DNA of 64,000 nucleotides from Bacteroides sp. Its GTDB lineage: Bacteria; Bacillota; Clostridia; Lachnospirales; Lachnospiraceae. This document shows, one piece after another, positions 17,637-26,019 of this stretch. A model generated the notes under the pieces. It was not told the DNA's origin. It ran no database searches and saw nothing but the letters and a program-made list of their open reading frames with translations. The stretch is taken from positions 62,001-126,000 of the forward strand of contig JAMPBO010000002.1 of the NCBI GenBank assembly GCA_023666705.1. Direction: 5' to 3'. Within the stretch, counting starts at the first letter, position 1. Every line of letters starts with the position of its first letter. The translations under genes were made by a program, and so were the position numbers.

Positions 17637-18674
17637 ATGAGTTACATGGATTATTGCATAGACGTGTCCTATACAATAAAGGATGCTATGAAGTGTATTG
17701 AAATAGTAAAGCCTAAAATTGTTTTTATTGTCGAGGATAAGAAGCTTAAGGCATCCCTCACTGACGGCGATGTCAGAAGATTTTTACTTGCCGGTGGGGC
17801 ATTATCTGACCTTGCTATGGATGCAGGAAATAAAAAGACCCTTTATGCGGAAACCATGGCAGGGGCAATGGAGCTTTATCACCAGAAAAATTTTGTTGCC
17901 ATACCAATCGTAAATGATAAAAAAGAGCTTACCGATATTTATATTGGTGAAAAAAGCCGGTTGGGAAAGCAGGAACCGTTAAATATACCGGTTGTGATTA
18001 ATGCAGGCGGAAAAGGAACCCGTCTTGAGCCGTACACAAAAATATTACCGAAGCCTTTGATTCCTGTGGGCGATATGCCGATTATTGAGCATATTATGCA
18101 AAACTTTATTGAATACAGCTGTGAGCAGTTTAGCATTATTGTAAATTACAAAAAGGATTTGATTAAGGCATATTTTTCAGAGTGTGAGCAAAGCTACAAT
18201 ATTGAGTGGTATAACGAGGACAAGCCGCTTGGTACGGGTGGAGGGCTTTGTTATTTAAAGGGAAAGATAGATACTACATTTTTCTTTACAAACTGTGATA
18301 ACCTATTGTTGGCTGATTATGGAAGTATGCTTCGTTTTCATAGACAAAACGAAAATGTAATCACTATGGTTTGTGCATATAAAAATATAGTGATTCCATA
18401 CGGCGTGGTTGATATGGGATTAAATGGCACCATAAACTCCATGCAGGAAAAGCCGGAGCTTTCGTTTTTGACTAATACAGGCATATATATCGTGGAGCCT
18501 GAGGTTCTTGATGATATAGAAGATAATACGTTTGTCGGATTTCCTGACATTGTCAAAAAGCAGATGGAAAAAGGGAACAAGGTTTCCGTTTATCCTGTCA
18601 GTGAAAATGAATGGCTTGACATGGGACAGCTTCCTGAGCTGGAAAAGATGAGGGAACGATTGTACGGAGAATAG
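17637..18674 (+). CDS. ptmE: CBS-domain sugar-1-phosphate nucleotidyltransferase, PtmE-like
   Basis: The 345-residue protein joins an N-terminal CBS pair (about residues 5-115, with FIVEDKKLKASLTDGDVRR) to a nucleotidyltransferase domain. The latter opens with VVINAGGKGTRLEPYTK near residue 122 and LPKPLIPVGDMPI. This arrangement is that of PtmE, which in Campylobacter makes GDP-glucosamine for the GDP-dependent legionaminate route. The signature GGKGTR binds the NTP, and FTNCDNLL near residue 220 holds the metal-binding Asp. It begins the second nonulosonate operon, 12 bases after Maf5 and 6 bases before the next gene. Other CBS-nucleotidyltransferases serve heptose pathways, but the neighbours favour legionaminate-type sugars. 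Confidence 0.82.
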   Translation: MSYMDYCIDVSYTIKDAMKCIEIVKPKIVFIVEDKKLKASLTDGDVRRFLLAGGALSDLAMDAGNKKTLYAETMAGAMELYHQKNFVAIPIVNDKKELTDIYIGEKSRLGKQEPLNIPVVINAGGKGTRLEPYTKILPKPLIPVGDMPIIEHIMQNFIEYSCEQFSIIVNYKKDLIKAYFSECEQSYNIEWYNEDKPLGTGGGLCYLKGKIDTTFFFTNCDNLLLADYGSMLRFHRQNENVITMVCAYKNIVIPYGVVDMGLNGTINSMQEKPELSFLTNTGIYIVEPEVLDDIEDNTFVGFPDIVKKQMEKGNKVSVYPVSENEWLDMGQLPELEKMRERLYGE

Positions 18675-18680
18675 AGGTGG

Positions 18681-19739
18681 ATGGTTATTTTAAGGATATA
18701 TGATAAGCGTGATGCGGCAGCTTGGAATGAATGTGTGAAATCCTTTGATAATTGGGACATTTACTATTTGTATGAATATGCATATTCCTTTATGCTTCAT
18801 GGGGATGGAGACATTTTTCTTATTTATTATGAAAATAATGACGAACGATTCTGCTATGTTGTTATGCAGAGTGACATTGCAGATTTTGATAAGCTTGCGG
18901 GACGGCTGGAGCAGGGGAAAATGTTTGATTGGGAGACGCCATACGGCTATGGTGGTCCCTTGACAAATATGTCAGTTTCAAATGACACACAGGAGTTGTT
19001 TCTGAAAGAACTGGGTGAATATTGTAAGGAGAATAATATTGTCTCCCAGTTTGTAAGATTTCATCCGTTGCTTGGGAATGATAAGGCTTTGCCAAAGGTG
19101 TTTGAAACCAGATATTTAAGGGATACCATTTACATAGATACATCGGATAAAGAGCTGATTATGCAGAATATGGACAGCAAAAACCGGAACATGGTCCGCA
19201 AGGCAATCAAAAATAATATTTCCGTGGTCCGCAAAGAAATAGATGAGATAGATGACTTCATTTTCATGTATAATGAAACCATGAAAAAAAATGATGCAGA
19301 GGAGTATTATACTTTTGATAAACAATATTTCGATTACCTTATGGCATTAAAAGAAAATGCAGGTATATTTTATGCAATGTATGATGGAAAACCGGTCAGC
19401 GGTGCTATCATGTATTACAATGATAACTATATGCATTATCATTTGGCAGGCTCGAATACGGAATTTAAGAAATATGCCCCCAATAATTTGCTGTTATACG
19501 AGGCGGCATGCTGGGCATGTGGGCATGGAATTAAAAAATTTCATTTAGGAGGAGGAATGTCTCCTGATGACGGCTTGTTTGGGTTTAAAAAGCAGTTCAA
19601 CGATAAGGGAAGATGTCCGTTTGTGGTGGGAAGAACGATTTTTGATTTAGGGGCATACGATAAATTACTTCAAATGAGGAAGGAAATAAATCCGGAATTT
19701 GATATAAATAACGAATTTATGATTCAATATCGGAGGTAA
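18681..19739 (+). CDS. FemAB/GNAT-fold acyl or aminoacyl transferase
   Basis: The 352-residue protein has the double GNAT layout of FemAB-like and BioF2-like transferases. The typical segments are WETPYGYGGPL near residue 92, FVRFHPLL near 126, and the second-domain run AMYDGKPVSGAIMYYNDNYMH near residues 232-252. HLGGGMSPDDGLFGFKKQF near residue 290 is the substrate-end motif seen in this group. Members transfer an acyl or aminoacyl group to an amine, in FemX from charged tRNA. In this operon the likely acceptor is an amino group on the nonulosonate or its precursor. Whether the donor is acyl-CoA or aminoacyl-tRNA cannot be decided. It starts 6 bases after the previous stop, with GAGGTGG as ribosome site. 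Confidence 0.72.
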   Translation: MVILRIYDKRDAAAWNECVKSFDNWDIYYLYEYAYSFMLHGDGDIFLIYYENNDERFCYVVMQSDIADFDKLAGRLEQGKMFDWETPYGYGGPLTNMSVSNDTQELFLKELGEYCKENNIVSQFVRFHPLLGNDKALPKVFETRYLRDTIYIDTSDKELIMQNMDSKNRNMVRKAIKNNISVVRKEIDEIDDFIFMYNETMKKNDAEEYYTFDKQYFDYLMALKENAGIFYAMYDGKPVSGAIMYYNDNYMHYHLAGSNTEFKKYAPNNLLLYEAACWACGHGIKKFHLGGGMSPDDGLFGFKKQFNDKGRCPFVVGRTIFDLGAYDKLLQMRKEINPEFDINNEFMIQYRR

Positions 19740-19743
19740 CGAT

Positions 19744-20739
19744 ATGGGTGTATATATCATCGCAGAGGCGGGAGTCAATCATAACGGAAGCGTGGAACTT
19801 GCAAAGCAGCTATGCCTTGCTGCAAAGGAAGCGGGTGCAGATGCAGTTAAGTTTCAGACTTGGATTACTGAAAAAATAATAACGAAGGCTGTGAAGCAGG
19901 CGGATTACCAAAGTCAAAATACAGGAAGTGAAAAGTCACAGTACGACATGCTGAAAGAGCTTGAGCTTTCTTATGATGATTTTAGGGAAATCAAAAGGTA
20001 TTGTGATGAAATTGGTATTTGCTTTGCCTCGACAGCAGACGAGCCTGACAGTCTTGATTTTTTGATTGAGCTTGGGATTCCATTTATCAAGATAGGGTCG
20101 GGTGATATAGGAAACCTGCCGTTTTTACGGTATATTGGAAGTAAGAAGATGCCTGTGATTCTCAGTACGGGAATGAGTACGTTGGCTGATGTGGAAGACT
20201 CCTTAATGGCACTGAGGCAGGGAGGAGCAGAGGATATATCGCTGCTTCACTGCACCACAAGCTATCCGTGTCCTTATGATAGGGTCAATTTAAATGCCAT
20301 TGATACACTACGCAGTGCTTTTGGAGTGAATGTAGGTTATTCTGACCATACAATGGGCATAGAGGTTCCCATAGCAGCAGTAGCACGAAATGCTACAATC
20401 ATTGAAAAGCATTTTACCCTTGACAGAAGCATGGAGGGACCGGACCATTTGGCAAGCACGGAGCCAAAGGATTTTAAGCGGATGATGGCTGCAATCCGTA
20501 ATATAGAACAAGCATTGGGCAGTGGGAGCAAGCAGCCAACAAAGGAAGAAATAGAAATATCGCAGGTGGTGTTAAAGCGTATTGTAGCAAGGCGGTTCAT
20601 TCCTGAAGGAAAGATAATTGATGAGGAGGATTTGATTGTCAAGAGGAACGACAAAGGTATTTCCGTAAAATATTGGGATTTGATAATAGGAACAAACGCA
20701 AGAAAAAATTATGAGATTGACGAGGCGATAGAGTTTTGA
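19744..20739 (+). CDS. legI: Legionaminate/sialate synthase, NeuB family
   Basis: This 331-residue enzyme condenses a free N-acyl hexosamine with phosphoenolpyruvate. The barrel starts IIAEAGVNHNGSVELAKQL at residues 5-23. FIKIGSGDIGNLPFL near residue 118, GYSDHTMGIEVPIAA near 199 and EKHFTLDRSMEGPDHLAS near 221 match the LegI/NeuB subgroup and differ from PseI at 10382. A C-terminal SAF domain occupies about residues 275-331. Substrate choice between diacetamido-trideoxy-mannose (legionaminate) and ManNAc (sialate) cannot be settled by eye. PtmE next door favours the former. The stop TGA shares one base with the start of the next gene. Confidence 0.9.
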   Translation: MGVYIIAEAGVNHNGSVELAKQLCLAAKEAGADAVKFQTWITEKIITKAVKQADYQSQNTGSEKSQYDMLKELELSYDDFREIKRYCDEIGICFASTADEPDSLDFLIELGIPFIKIGSGDIGNLPFLRYIGSKKMPVILSTGMSTLADVEDSLMALRQGGAEDISLLHCTTSYPCPYDRVNLNAIDTLRSAFGVNVGYSDHTMGIEVPIAAVARNATIIEKHFTLDRSMEGPDHLASTEPKDFKRMMAAIRNIEQALGSGSKQPTKEEIEISQVVLKRIVARRFIPEGKIIDEEDLIVKRNDKGISVKYWDLIIGTNARKNYEIDEAIEF

Positions 20740-21941
20740 TGGCTGATAATACTGAAAATAAATATCAGATTTGTGTAGTAACAGGAACGAGAGCGGAGTA
20801 TGGTGTGCTGAAGGAGCTGCTGTTTAAGCTACGTGACGACAGCAGATGTAAGCTTACCCTTGTTGTTACAGGCAGCCATCTTGTTGAAAGGTTTGGAAAC
20901 ACGCAAAAGGAAATCATGGAAGATGGCTTTGAAGATTATATTAAGGTTCCTATCCCATTGGAGGATGATAGTAAACCGGGAATGGCAAAGGCTACAGGTG
21001 TAGCGATGGAAAGGTTTAGTGAGCTTTTTGCTGATTATAAGCCTGATATCTGTATTGTTTTAGGGGATAGATTTGAGATTTTTGCTGTCGCAGCAGCAGC
21101 ACATCTTGTGGGAATACCTGTTGCTCACATTTCGGGAGGCGATGTGACAGAGGGAGCAGTTGATGATGCCATGCGGCATTGTATCACCAAGCTGAGCACC
21201 CTGCATTTTCCGGGATGTGAACAGTCGGCAAAGAGAATTATCCAGATGGGAGAGCAGCCTGACAGCGTATTCAATGTGGGAGAACCGGGGGTTGAAAATT
21301 GCCTCAAGGTTGCGTGTATGTCCCGCAGGGAGCTTGCCGATAATCTGAATTTTGAGAAAATAATGGGAGATTATGCAGTAGTGACCTTTCATCCTGTTAC
21401 GATGGAAAATGGTACGGCAGCTTATCAATTACATGAGCTGATTTGTGCTATGGAGAAGTTCCCTGACCTATCGTATATTATTACAAAGGCAAATGCAGAC
21501 GCAGAGGGCAGGATTGTAAATGATATATGGCAGCAGGAGACGGAAAAGCATACGAACTGGAAGCTGGTTTCTTCCTTGGGCATGGTAAGATACTTATCGG
21601 CAGTAAAATATGCAAAGGCGGTTATCGGCAATTCGTCAAGTGGAATATTTGAGGCTCCGTCCATGGGAACGCCTACGGTAAATATTGGCGACCGGCAGAA
21701 AGGAAGAATGATGGCAGAAAGCATAGTAAGTTGCCTGCCTGAAAGGGAGCAAATTGCCGTTGCAATAAGGAAAGTATTGGATGATAATTTTCAAAAAATG
21801 GCAGAAAAAATTATTTCTTTGTATGGTGACGGAACAACGTCTGAGCAGATTATAAAATATAGTATGGAATATTTAAATAAAAATAAAACAAGAGAAAAAA
21901 AGTTTTATGATATTAATTTTGTTTTGGCAGGGAAAGGTTGA
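20739..21941 (+). CDS. legG: Hydrolysing NDP-sugar 2-epimerase, LegG/NeuC family
   Basis: The 400-residue protein is of the UDP-GlcNAc 2-epimerase/NeuC type. It removes the nucleotide and inverts C2 to give the free mannose-configured sugar used by the adjacent synthase. VVTGTRAEYGVLKELL near residue 10 is the NeuC/LegG start. VLGDRFEIFAVAAAAH near 107, HISGGDVTEGAVDDAMRH near 128 and GNSSSGIFEAPSMGTP near 300 are the conserved catalytic and nucleotide-site segments. I take the ATG at 20739, which overlaps the legI stop as TGATG, over a TTG three bases earlier. In legionaminate pathways the substrate is the GDP- or UDP-linked 2,4-diacetamido sugar. Confidence 0.9.
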   Translation: MADNTENKYQICVVTGTRAEYGVLKELLFKLRDDSRCKLTLVVTGSHLVERFGNTQKEIMEDGFEDYIKVPIPLEDDSKPGMAKATGVAMERFSELFADYKPDICIVLGDRFEIFAVAAAAHLVGIPVAHISGGDVTEGAVDDAMRHCITKLSTLHFPGCEQSAKRIIQMGEQPDSVFNVGEPGVENCLKVACMSRRELADNLNFEKIMGDYAVVTFHPVTMENGTAAYQLHELICAMEKFPDLSYIITKANADAEGRIVNDIWQQETEKHTNWKLVSSLGMVRYLSAVKYAKAVIGNSSSGIFEAPSMGTPTVNIGDRQKGRMMAESIVSCLPEREQIAVAIRKVLDDNFQKMAEKIISLYGDGTTSEQIIKYSMEYLNKNKTREKKFYDINFVLAGKG

Positions 21942-21950
21942 AGCGTAAAA

Positions 21951-22664
21951 ATGACTAAAAAAAACAATGCCTTGAAAAGTATTGCCGTCATTCCGGCAAG
22001 AAGCGGCTCGAAAGGACTGAAAGATAAAAACATCATGGACTTAAACGGACATCCGCTTATGTATTACACGATTAAGGCGGCACTGAAATCAGGGTGCTTT
22101 GATGAGGTAATGGTGTCTACGGATTCAGATTATTATGCGGAAATTGCAGGAAACTGCGGAGCCGCTGTCCCTTTTTTAAGGAATGAGACGACTTCGGGTG
22201 ATTATGCAGGCTCGTGGGACGTTGTAAGAGAGGTTCTTTTCAATTATAAACAACAAGACAGGCAGTTTGATTATGTGGCATTGCTCCAGCCTACATCGCC
22301 GCTAAGAAATGAACAGGATATTTTAGGAGCTTTTGATATGCTAAAGCAGGAGAATATACATAATGTCGTAACTGTAACCGAGGTTGACCATCCTGTGCAG
22401 CAATGTTTTCGGATGCCTGAGGATGGTTCCATGAAGGAAATGGCAGAGTCACCTTACAGCTATGCCAGAAGGCAGGATTTGGAGCCATATTATAGGGAAA
22501 ACGGAGCAGTTTATCTGGTGGATGCAAAAAAGATAATGGATGCGGACTACAATTTTTATGCGGATGCCTGCCACGGATATGTTATGTTGCGTGAAAAATC
22601 CATTGATATCGATACGAGAATGGATTTAGAGATTGCCAAGGTTATCTTGAAATCATATACATAA
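21951..22664 (+). CDS. legF: CMP-nonulosonate cytidylyltransferase, LegF/NeuA
   Basis: This 237-residue CMP-sialate-type synthetase activates the product of the preceding synthase. IPARSGSKGLKDKN near residues 14-27 is the CTP-binding loop, with GLKDKN in place of the RIPKKN of PseF. VSTDSDYYAEIAGNCGA, LLQPTSPLRNEQDI and the C-terminal SIDIDTRMDLEIAK follow in the normal order. It sits 9 bases after legG and 19 bases before the acyltransferase gene. The presence of two different CMP-sugar synthetases in one island is good evidence for two different nonulosonates. Confidence 0.91.
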   Translation: MTKKNNALKSIAVIPARSGSKGLKDKNIMDLNGHPLMYYTIKAALKSGCFDEVMVSTDSDYYAEIAGNCGAAVPFLRNETTSGDYAGSWDVVREVLFNYKQQDRQFDYVALLQPTSPLRNEQDILGAFDMLKQENIHNVVTVTEVDHPVQQCFRMPEDGSMKEMAESPYSYARRQDLEPYYRENGAVYLVDAKKIMDADYNFYADACHGYVMLREKSIDIDTRMDLEIAKVILKSYT

Positions 22665-22683
22665 AATTAAAGGAGGTAAAAAC

Positions 22684-23334
22684 GTGAGCAAAGAGAAAAT
22701 TGTACTTGTAGGAAATGGTCAGCATGCCAGAGTTGTTTTATACAATTTAAAAATGCAGGGCTTATATGATGTGGCTTGCTTTACAACGCATGACCCTGCA
22801 TTGGTTGGAAGTATCTATGAGGGCTATGAAATCGGAGGCACAGATAGCGATATCGATCTGTTACGTGAAAAATATCATACTAATAAGTTTTTTATTGCGT
22901 TCGGAGACATGAAAAAAAGGAAAAAGGTATATGAATATTATGTTTCTAAAGGATGGGAAGCAGTAAATATTATTCATCCCGATGCGGTTGTATCAGACGA
23001 AGCAAAAATAGGGAAAGGTGTATTAATAGAATGTGGTTGCCTGATTACACCAAATCCCGTAATTGGCAATAATGTTGTTGTCAACACGGGTTCACAGGTT
23101 AATCATGATAACATTGTAGAAGACCATGTATATATAGCATCAGGGGTAATTTTGTCGGGGGGGGTGACTATAAGAGAAAATACGCTCCTTGATGATGGCG
23201 TTATCGTGACACTGGGACGGAAGGTGGAAAAAAATTGTCTGATTGGTGCAGGCGCAGTGGTTACTAAGGATGTTCCTGAAAATGTGATAGCATATGGAAG
23301 TCCGGCAAAAGTGGTAAGGGATAATGATTATTAA
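22684..23334 (+). CDS. NeuD/PglD-like hexapeptide acyltransferase
   Basis: The 216-residue protein starts at GTG 22684 after AAAGGAGGT. An N-terminal Rossmann-like domain (IVLVGNGQHARVVLYNLK at residues 6-23) precedes a left-handed beta-helix of hexapeptide repeats from about residue 95. In the helix, NTGSQVNHDNIVEDHVYI contains the catalytic His seen in PglD/NeuD. The C-terminal segment AYGSPAKVVRDN closes the family pattern. PglD acetylates the 4-amino group of the bacillosamine precursor, and NeuD O-acetylates sialate. Here it could be the LegH step or a transfer of another acyl group. The ammonia-lyase homologue 13 bases downstream makes a 3-aminobutyryl donor worth testing. Confidence 0.85.
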   Translation: MSKEKIVLVGNGQHARVVLYNLKMQGLYDVACFTTHDPALVGSIYEGYEIGGTDSDIDLLREKYHTNKFFIAFGDMKKRKKVYEYYVSKGWEAVNIIHPDAVVSDEAKIGKGVLIECGCLITPNPVIGNNVVVNTGSQVNHDNIVEDHVYIASGVILSGGVTIRENTLLDDGVIVTLGRKVEKNCLIGAGAVVTKDVPENVIAYGSPAKVVRDNDY

Positions 23335-23346
23335 GGAGGATGTAAA

Positions 23347-23736
23347 ATGGAAAAAATAACTTCAACAATCAGATTAAGAATGTCTGCGAAGGATGCACAT
23401 TATGGCGGCAATTTAGTAGATGGGGCACATATGGTTCATTTGTTTGGGGATGTAGCAACAGAATTGCTTATTAAAGCAGATGGTGACGAGGGATTATTCT
23501 GTGCATATGATGAGGTCACATTCCTTGCACCAGTATATGCTGGGGACTATATAGAGGCATATGGGGAAATTACTGCTTTTGGTAATACATCAAGAAAAAT
23601 GAAATTTGTGGCAAAAAAGGTGATTGCTGCCAGACCTGATATAAGTCCGTCGGCAGCAGATTTTTTGGAAGAGCCTATCGTTGTCTGCACTGCAAGTGGT
23701 ACTTGTGTTACACCAAAGGAGTGTAAGCGGAAGTAA
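23347..23736 (+). CDS. kal: 3-aminobutyryl-CoA ammonia-lyase homologue (hotdog fold)
   Basis: The 129-residue protein resembles Kal, the lysine-fermentation enzyme that interconverts 3-aminobutyryl-CoA and crotonyl-CoA plus ammonia. The segments [20 protein letters not shown] near residues 16-35, [20 protein letters not shown] near 58-77 and [10 protein letters not shown] near 97 are the ones I recognise in that family, and the length is about normal. It is the last gene of the operon, with AAGGAGGATG before its ATG, and none of the other lysine-fermentation genes (kamA, kamD/E, kdd, kce) are near. I infer that it runs in the amination direction to make an acyl donor for the sugar. A plain thioesterase role is the main alternative. 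Confidence 0.82.
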   Translation: MEKITSTIRLRMSAKDAHYGGNLVDGAHMVHLFGDVATELLIKADGDEGLFCAYDEVTFLAPVYAGDYIEAYGEITAFGNTSRKMKFVAKKVIAARPDISPSAADFLEEPIVVCTASGTCVTPKECKRK

Positions 23737-23793
23737 GCCTTATAAAACAATTATGTCAATAATGGTATAAATGAGTAAACATGGGTATTAAAT

Positions 23794-23822
23794 AGCACCA
23801 TTAATAAATGGTTAGTGGTGCT
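23794..23822. terminator. Hairpin between convergent genes
   Basis: AGCACCA at 23794-23800 pairs with TGGTGCT at 23816-23822, with a further CATT/AATG pairing inside. It lies between the end of the kal-like gene and the end of the minus-strand gene at 23847. There is no clear T run, so a bidirectional terminator is only probable. Confidence 0.4.
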
Positions 23823-23846
23823 GCGTACTTTAATTATAATGAAAAA

Positions 23847-25793
23847 TTAGTTTAATTTAAAATCACCCAACTGCTCCTCAACAATTTTCATGCAGGCATC
23901 CAAAAGTTGGCTATCTTCTAAAACAGTACCTTTTTCATCACGTAAATCTAAATGTGCATTAGCTAAAGAAACCCTGCAATCATTTTGCACTTTGGTATCT
24001 GATTGTATGTAGAATTTGTAACCCTTGCCTAAAATCATTGCACTGTAGTATCTGTCAGGAAATAAGCTTGATGAAAATACATACGATTTCTCTTTGGTGC
24101 CGCCCAAAAATTTTGGCAATTGCCCATCATTTATTGCCATCCGCTCATCATGAATACCAGCTAAATGCATCATAATATGATTATAATCTATGGTTTCTAT
24201 TCGCTCATTGCAGACGGATGGCTTGAGGGTTCCGCCACGAAGCATAAGAGGCACATTCATTCTTTGCTCGCAAATAAAGTAATTATCTTCATCTACATTA
24301 AATGCATTTCCGTGGTCGGAAATCAACGAAACGATAATCTCATCTTCGGAATAATGATCCAGTATATAATCATAGAGCCGTTTTAGTTGATAATCCAAAT
24401 ACCCCAATTGCCGTTCATATACAATCCGTCTGTTAGGGCTTGGTGTCTGATACAGACTGCTGCCGCCAATATTATCAATCACATTAACATCAATCGGCAA
24501 ATGAGTCTGGACAGAAAGCGGCATTGGCCAGTATCCGGAAACATAATGTAAATCCTGAAGATCCATCCAAATAAAGTTGTCCGTTTCAGAAAAAGCAGCC
24601 ATATGCTCAATTACTTCATTCACACATTCATCAGCATGGAATACCCCTTCTGAGTAACCATATAAGGTTCGGTCAATACCCCGTATATATCCATATTGAG
24701 GGCAGATGGAATCATTTCCTCCTATTTTTGACGTAAAATATCCATTATCATGGAAAACTTCAGATAACAATGGCATATCCTCAGGTATCGAATAGTGCAA
24801 ATTTTGATTTAGCATTTGATGATGTGTAGGGCGGTATCCTGTCCAATATGAGGCAATACTTGGATACGTAAACTCTGAACCAGCATAAAATTCAGTGCAT
24901 ATTACACCATTCTTAAAAAAGTTATATGTGTGAGGCATTAGAATGCGAAGCTTATCTTCTTTGATGCATTTATAATTAAAACTGTCAATAAAAATATTTA
25001 ATATCAGCTTTTTGTTTCCTTTTTTGTGGTGAAGCGGAATTGGCTTTCCAATTATCATAGGATATTTTGCATGGAGTGCAATTGGTTTTTCGAGACGGTA
25101 ATGCTCATATGCTTTCGCATAGTCAGCCTGAAAGCTTTCTGTATTGTTACCTGATTTTTTGTATGACAATACATTCGCTTTGTTTTCAGTGTTGGTTACA
25201 ACAGGGAGAATACAAGGGAATGATGTTAAATGTTCGTCAACATCAATATCGCTCCCTTGCTGAATTATTTCATAAATCTCAGATTGTAATATAACACCAT
25301 TTTCTATAAAGTTATATGCACCATAATATGGATACCATGAATTATATCTTCCTATGTAATAATTTTTTCCAAAATATCTGTGAATTCCCAAATAGTTCTC
25401 TATATTTTCGGAAATAGCAAAATAATTCCTTGAAATATCCTTATCTAGCTCATTAACATCAAGCAGATTGTTTTTGATCGAAATTTGTATTTCTTTTGGC
25501 AGGTGGATCAGTTGTTTAATTGCTATATCGATAACCGTATCGAGTTTGATTGATAACTCGCTTTCCGGAATAATTTCAGTTCCATAGTTACATTGCATAT
25601 AATATAAATAACTATAAAAACGATAGCTATCCAGCCATTCTTGCGTGTTTTCTGCACATACTGCCAACATATAAGTTGCCTGTAAATTCAGCCGGTTTCT
25701 TTTGACTGCTTCACGGGAGTATTCTAATGCCTCTGTCCATTTTTTCTGTTCCATCAAAATTTCTATTTTATTAATCAATGAATCGTAATTCAT
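23847..25793 (-). CDS. Sulfatase-superfamily protein with TPR-like N-terminus
   Basis: The 648-residue protein has no signal peptide or membrane segment that I can see, so it is probably cytoplasmic. Residues 1-100 look like helical TPR-type repeats. From about residue 262 it matches the alkaline phosphatase/sulfatase fold: LILNIFIDSFNYK supplies a metal Asp at 270, TYPSIASYWTG at 309-319 is the nucleophile loop, and SLISDHGNAF near 490 supplies the second metal Asp/His pair. The sulfatase Cys position is Thr309 and the usual Arg is Ile, as in phosphotransferases of this superfamily. I infer transfer or hydrolysis of a phosphate-linked group on the glycan. It is the only minus-strand gene in this part. 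Confidence 0.75.
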   Translation of the reverse strand: MNYDSLINKIEILMEQKKWTEALEYSREAVKRNRLNLQATYMLAVCAENTQEWLDSYRFYSYLYYMQCNYGTEIIPESELSIKLDTVIDIAIKQLIHLPKEIQISIKNNLLDVNELDKDISRNYFAISENIENYLGIHRYFGKNYYIGRYNSWYPYYGAYNFIENGVILQSEIYEIIQQGSDIDVDEHLTSFPCILPVVTNTENKANVLSYKKSGNNTESFQADYAKAYEHYRLEKPIALHAKYPMIIGKPIPLHHKKGNKKLILNIFIDSFNYKCIKEDKLRILMPHTYNFFKNGVICTEFYAGSEFTYPSIASYWTGYRPTHHQMLNQNLHYSIPEDMPLLSEVFHDNGYFTSKIGGNDSICPQYGYIRGIDRTLYGYSEGVFHADECVNEVIEHMAAFSETDNFIWMDLQDLHYVSGYWPMPLSVQTHLPIDVNVIDNIGGSSLYQTPSPNRRIVYERQLGYLDYQLKRLYDYILDHYSEDEIIVSLISDHGNAFNVDEDNYFICEQRMNVPLMLRGGTLKPSVCNERIETIDYNHIMMHLAGIHDERMAINDGQLPKFLGGTKEKSYVFSSSLFPDRYYSAMILGKGYKFYIQSDTKVQNDCRVSLANAHLDLRDEKGTVLEDSQLLDACMKIVEEQLGDFKLN

Positions 25794-25908
25794 AAGCCTG
25801 CTTTTCCTTTCATCAAAACAAGTAATATCTGTTATACGGATGCTATTTCAAAATTCGGATGCCGCGTTTAGTTTTCAGATATATTTTATAATTTGTATTA
25901 ACGTGCTC

Positions 25909-25938
25909 ATTATACAATTGCAATAGTGTTGCGGTCAA
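25909..25938 (-). promoter_or_regulatory. Promoter of the minus-strand sulfatase-like gene
   Basis: Read on the minus strand, TTGACC (25933-25938) and TATAAT (25909-25914) are 18 bases apart. They lie about 115 bases before the gene start at 25793, whose ribosome site is GAAAGGAAAAG. Confidence 0.65.
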
Positions 25939-25946
25939 GTTGCCAA

Positions 25947-25975
25947 TTTACATGGAATTAAAACTATGTTAAAAT
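25947..25975 (+). promoter_or_regulatory. Promoter of the glycan assembly operon
   Basis: TTTACA at 25947-25952 and TAAAAT at 25970-25975 are separated by 17 bases. Transcription would start after 25980. This agrees with translation from the ATG at 26020, not from 25966. Confidence 0.6.
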
Positions 25976-26019
25976 TTAAAAAGATAATTATAAATATATT
26001 TGATCAGTGGAGGCAGCAT

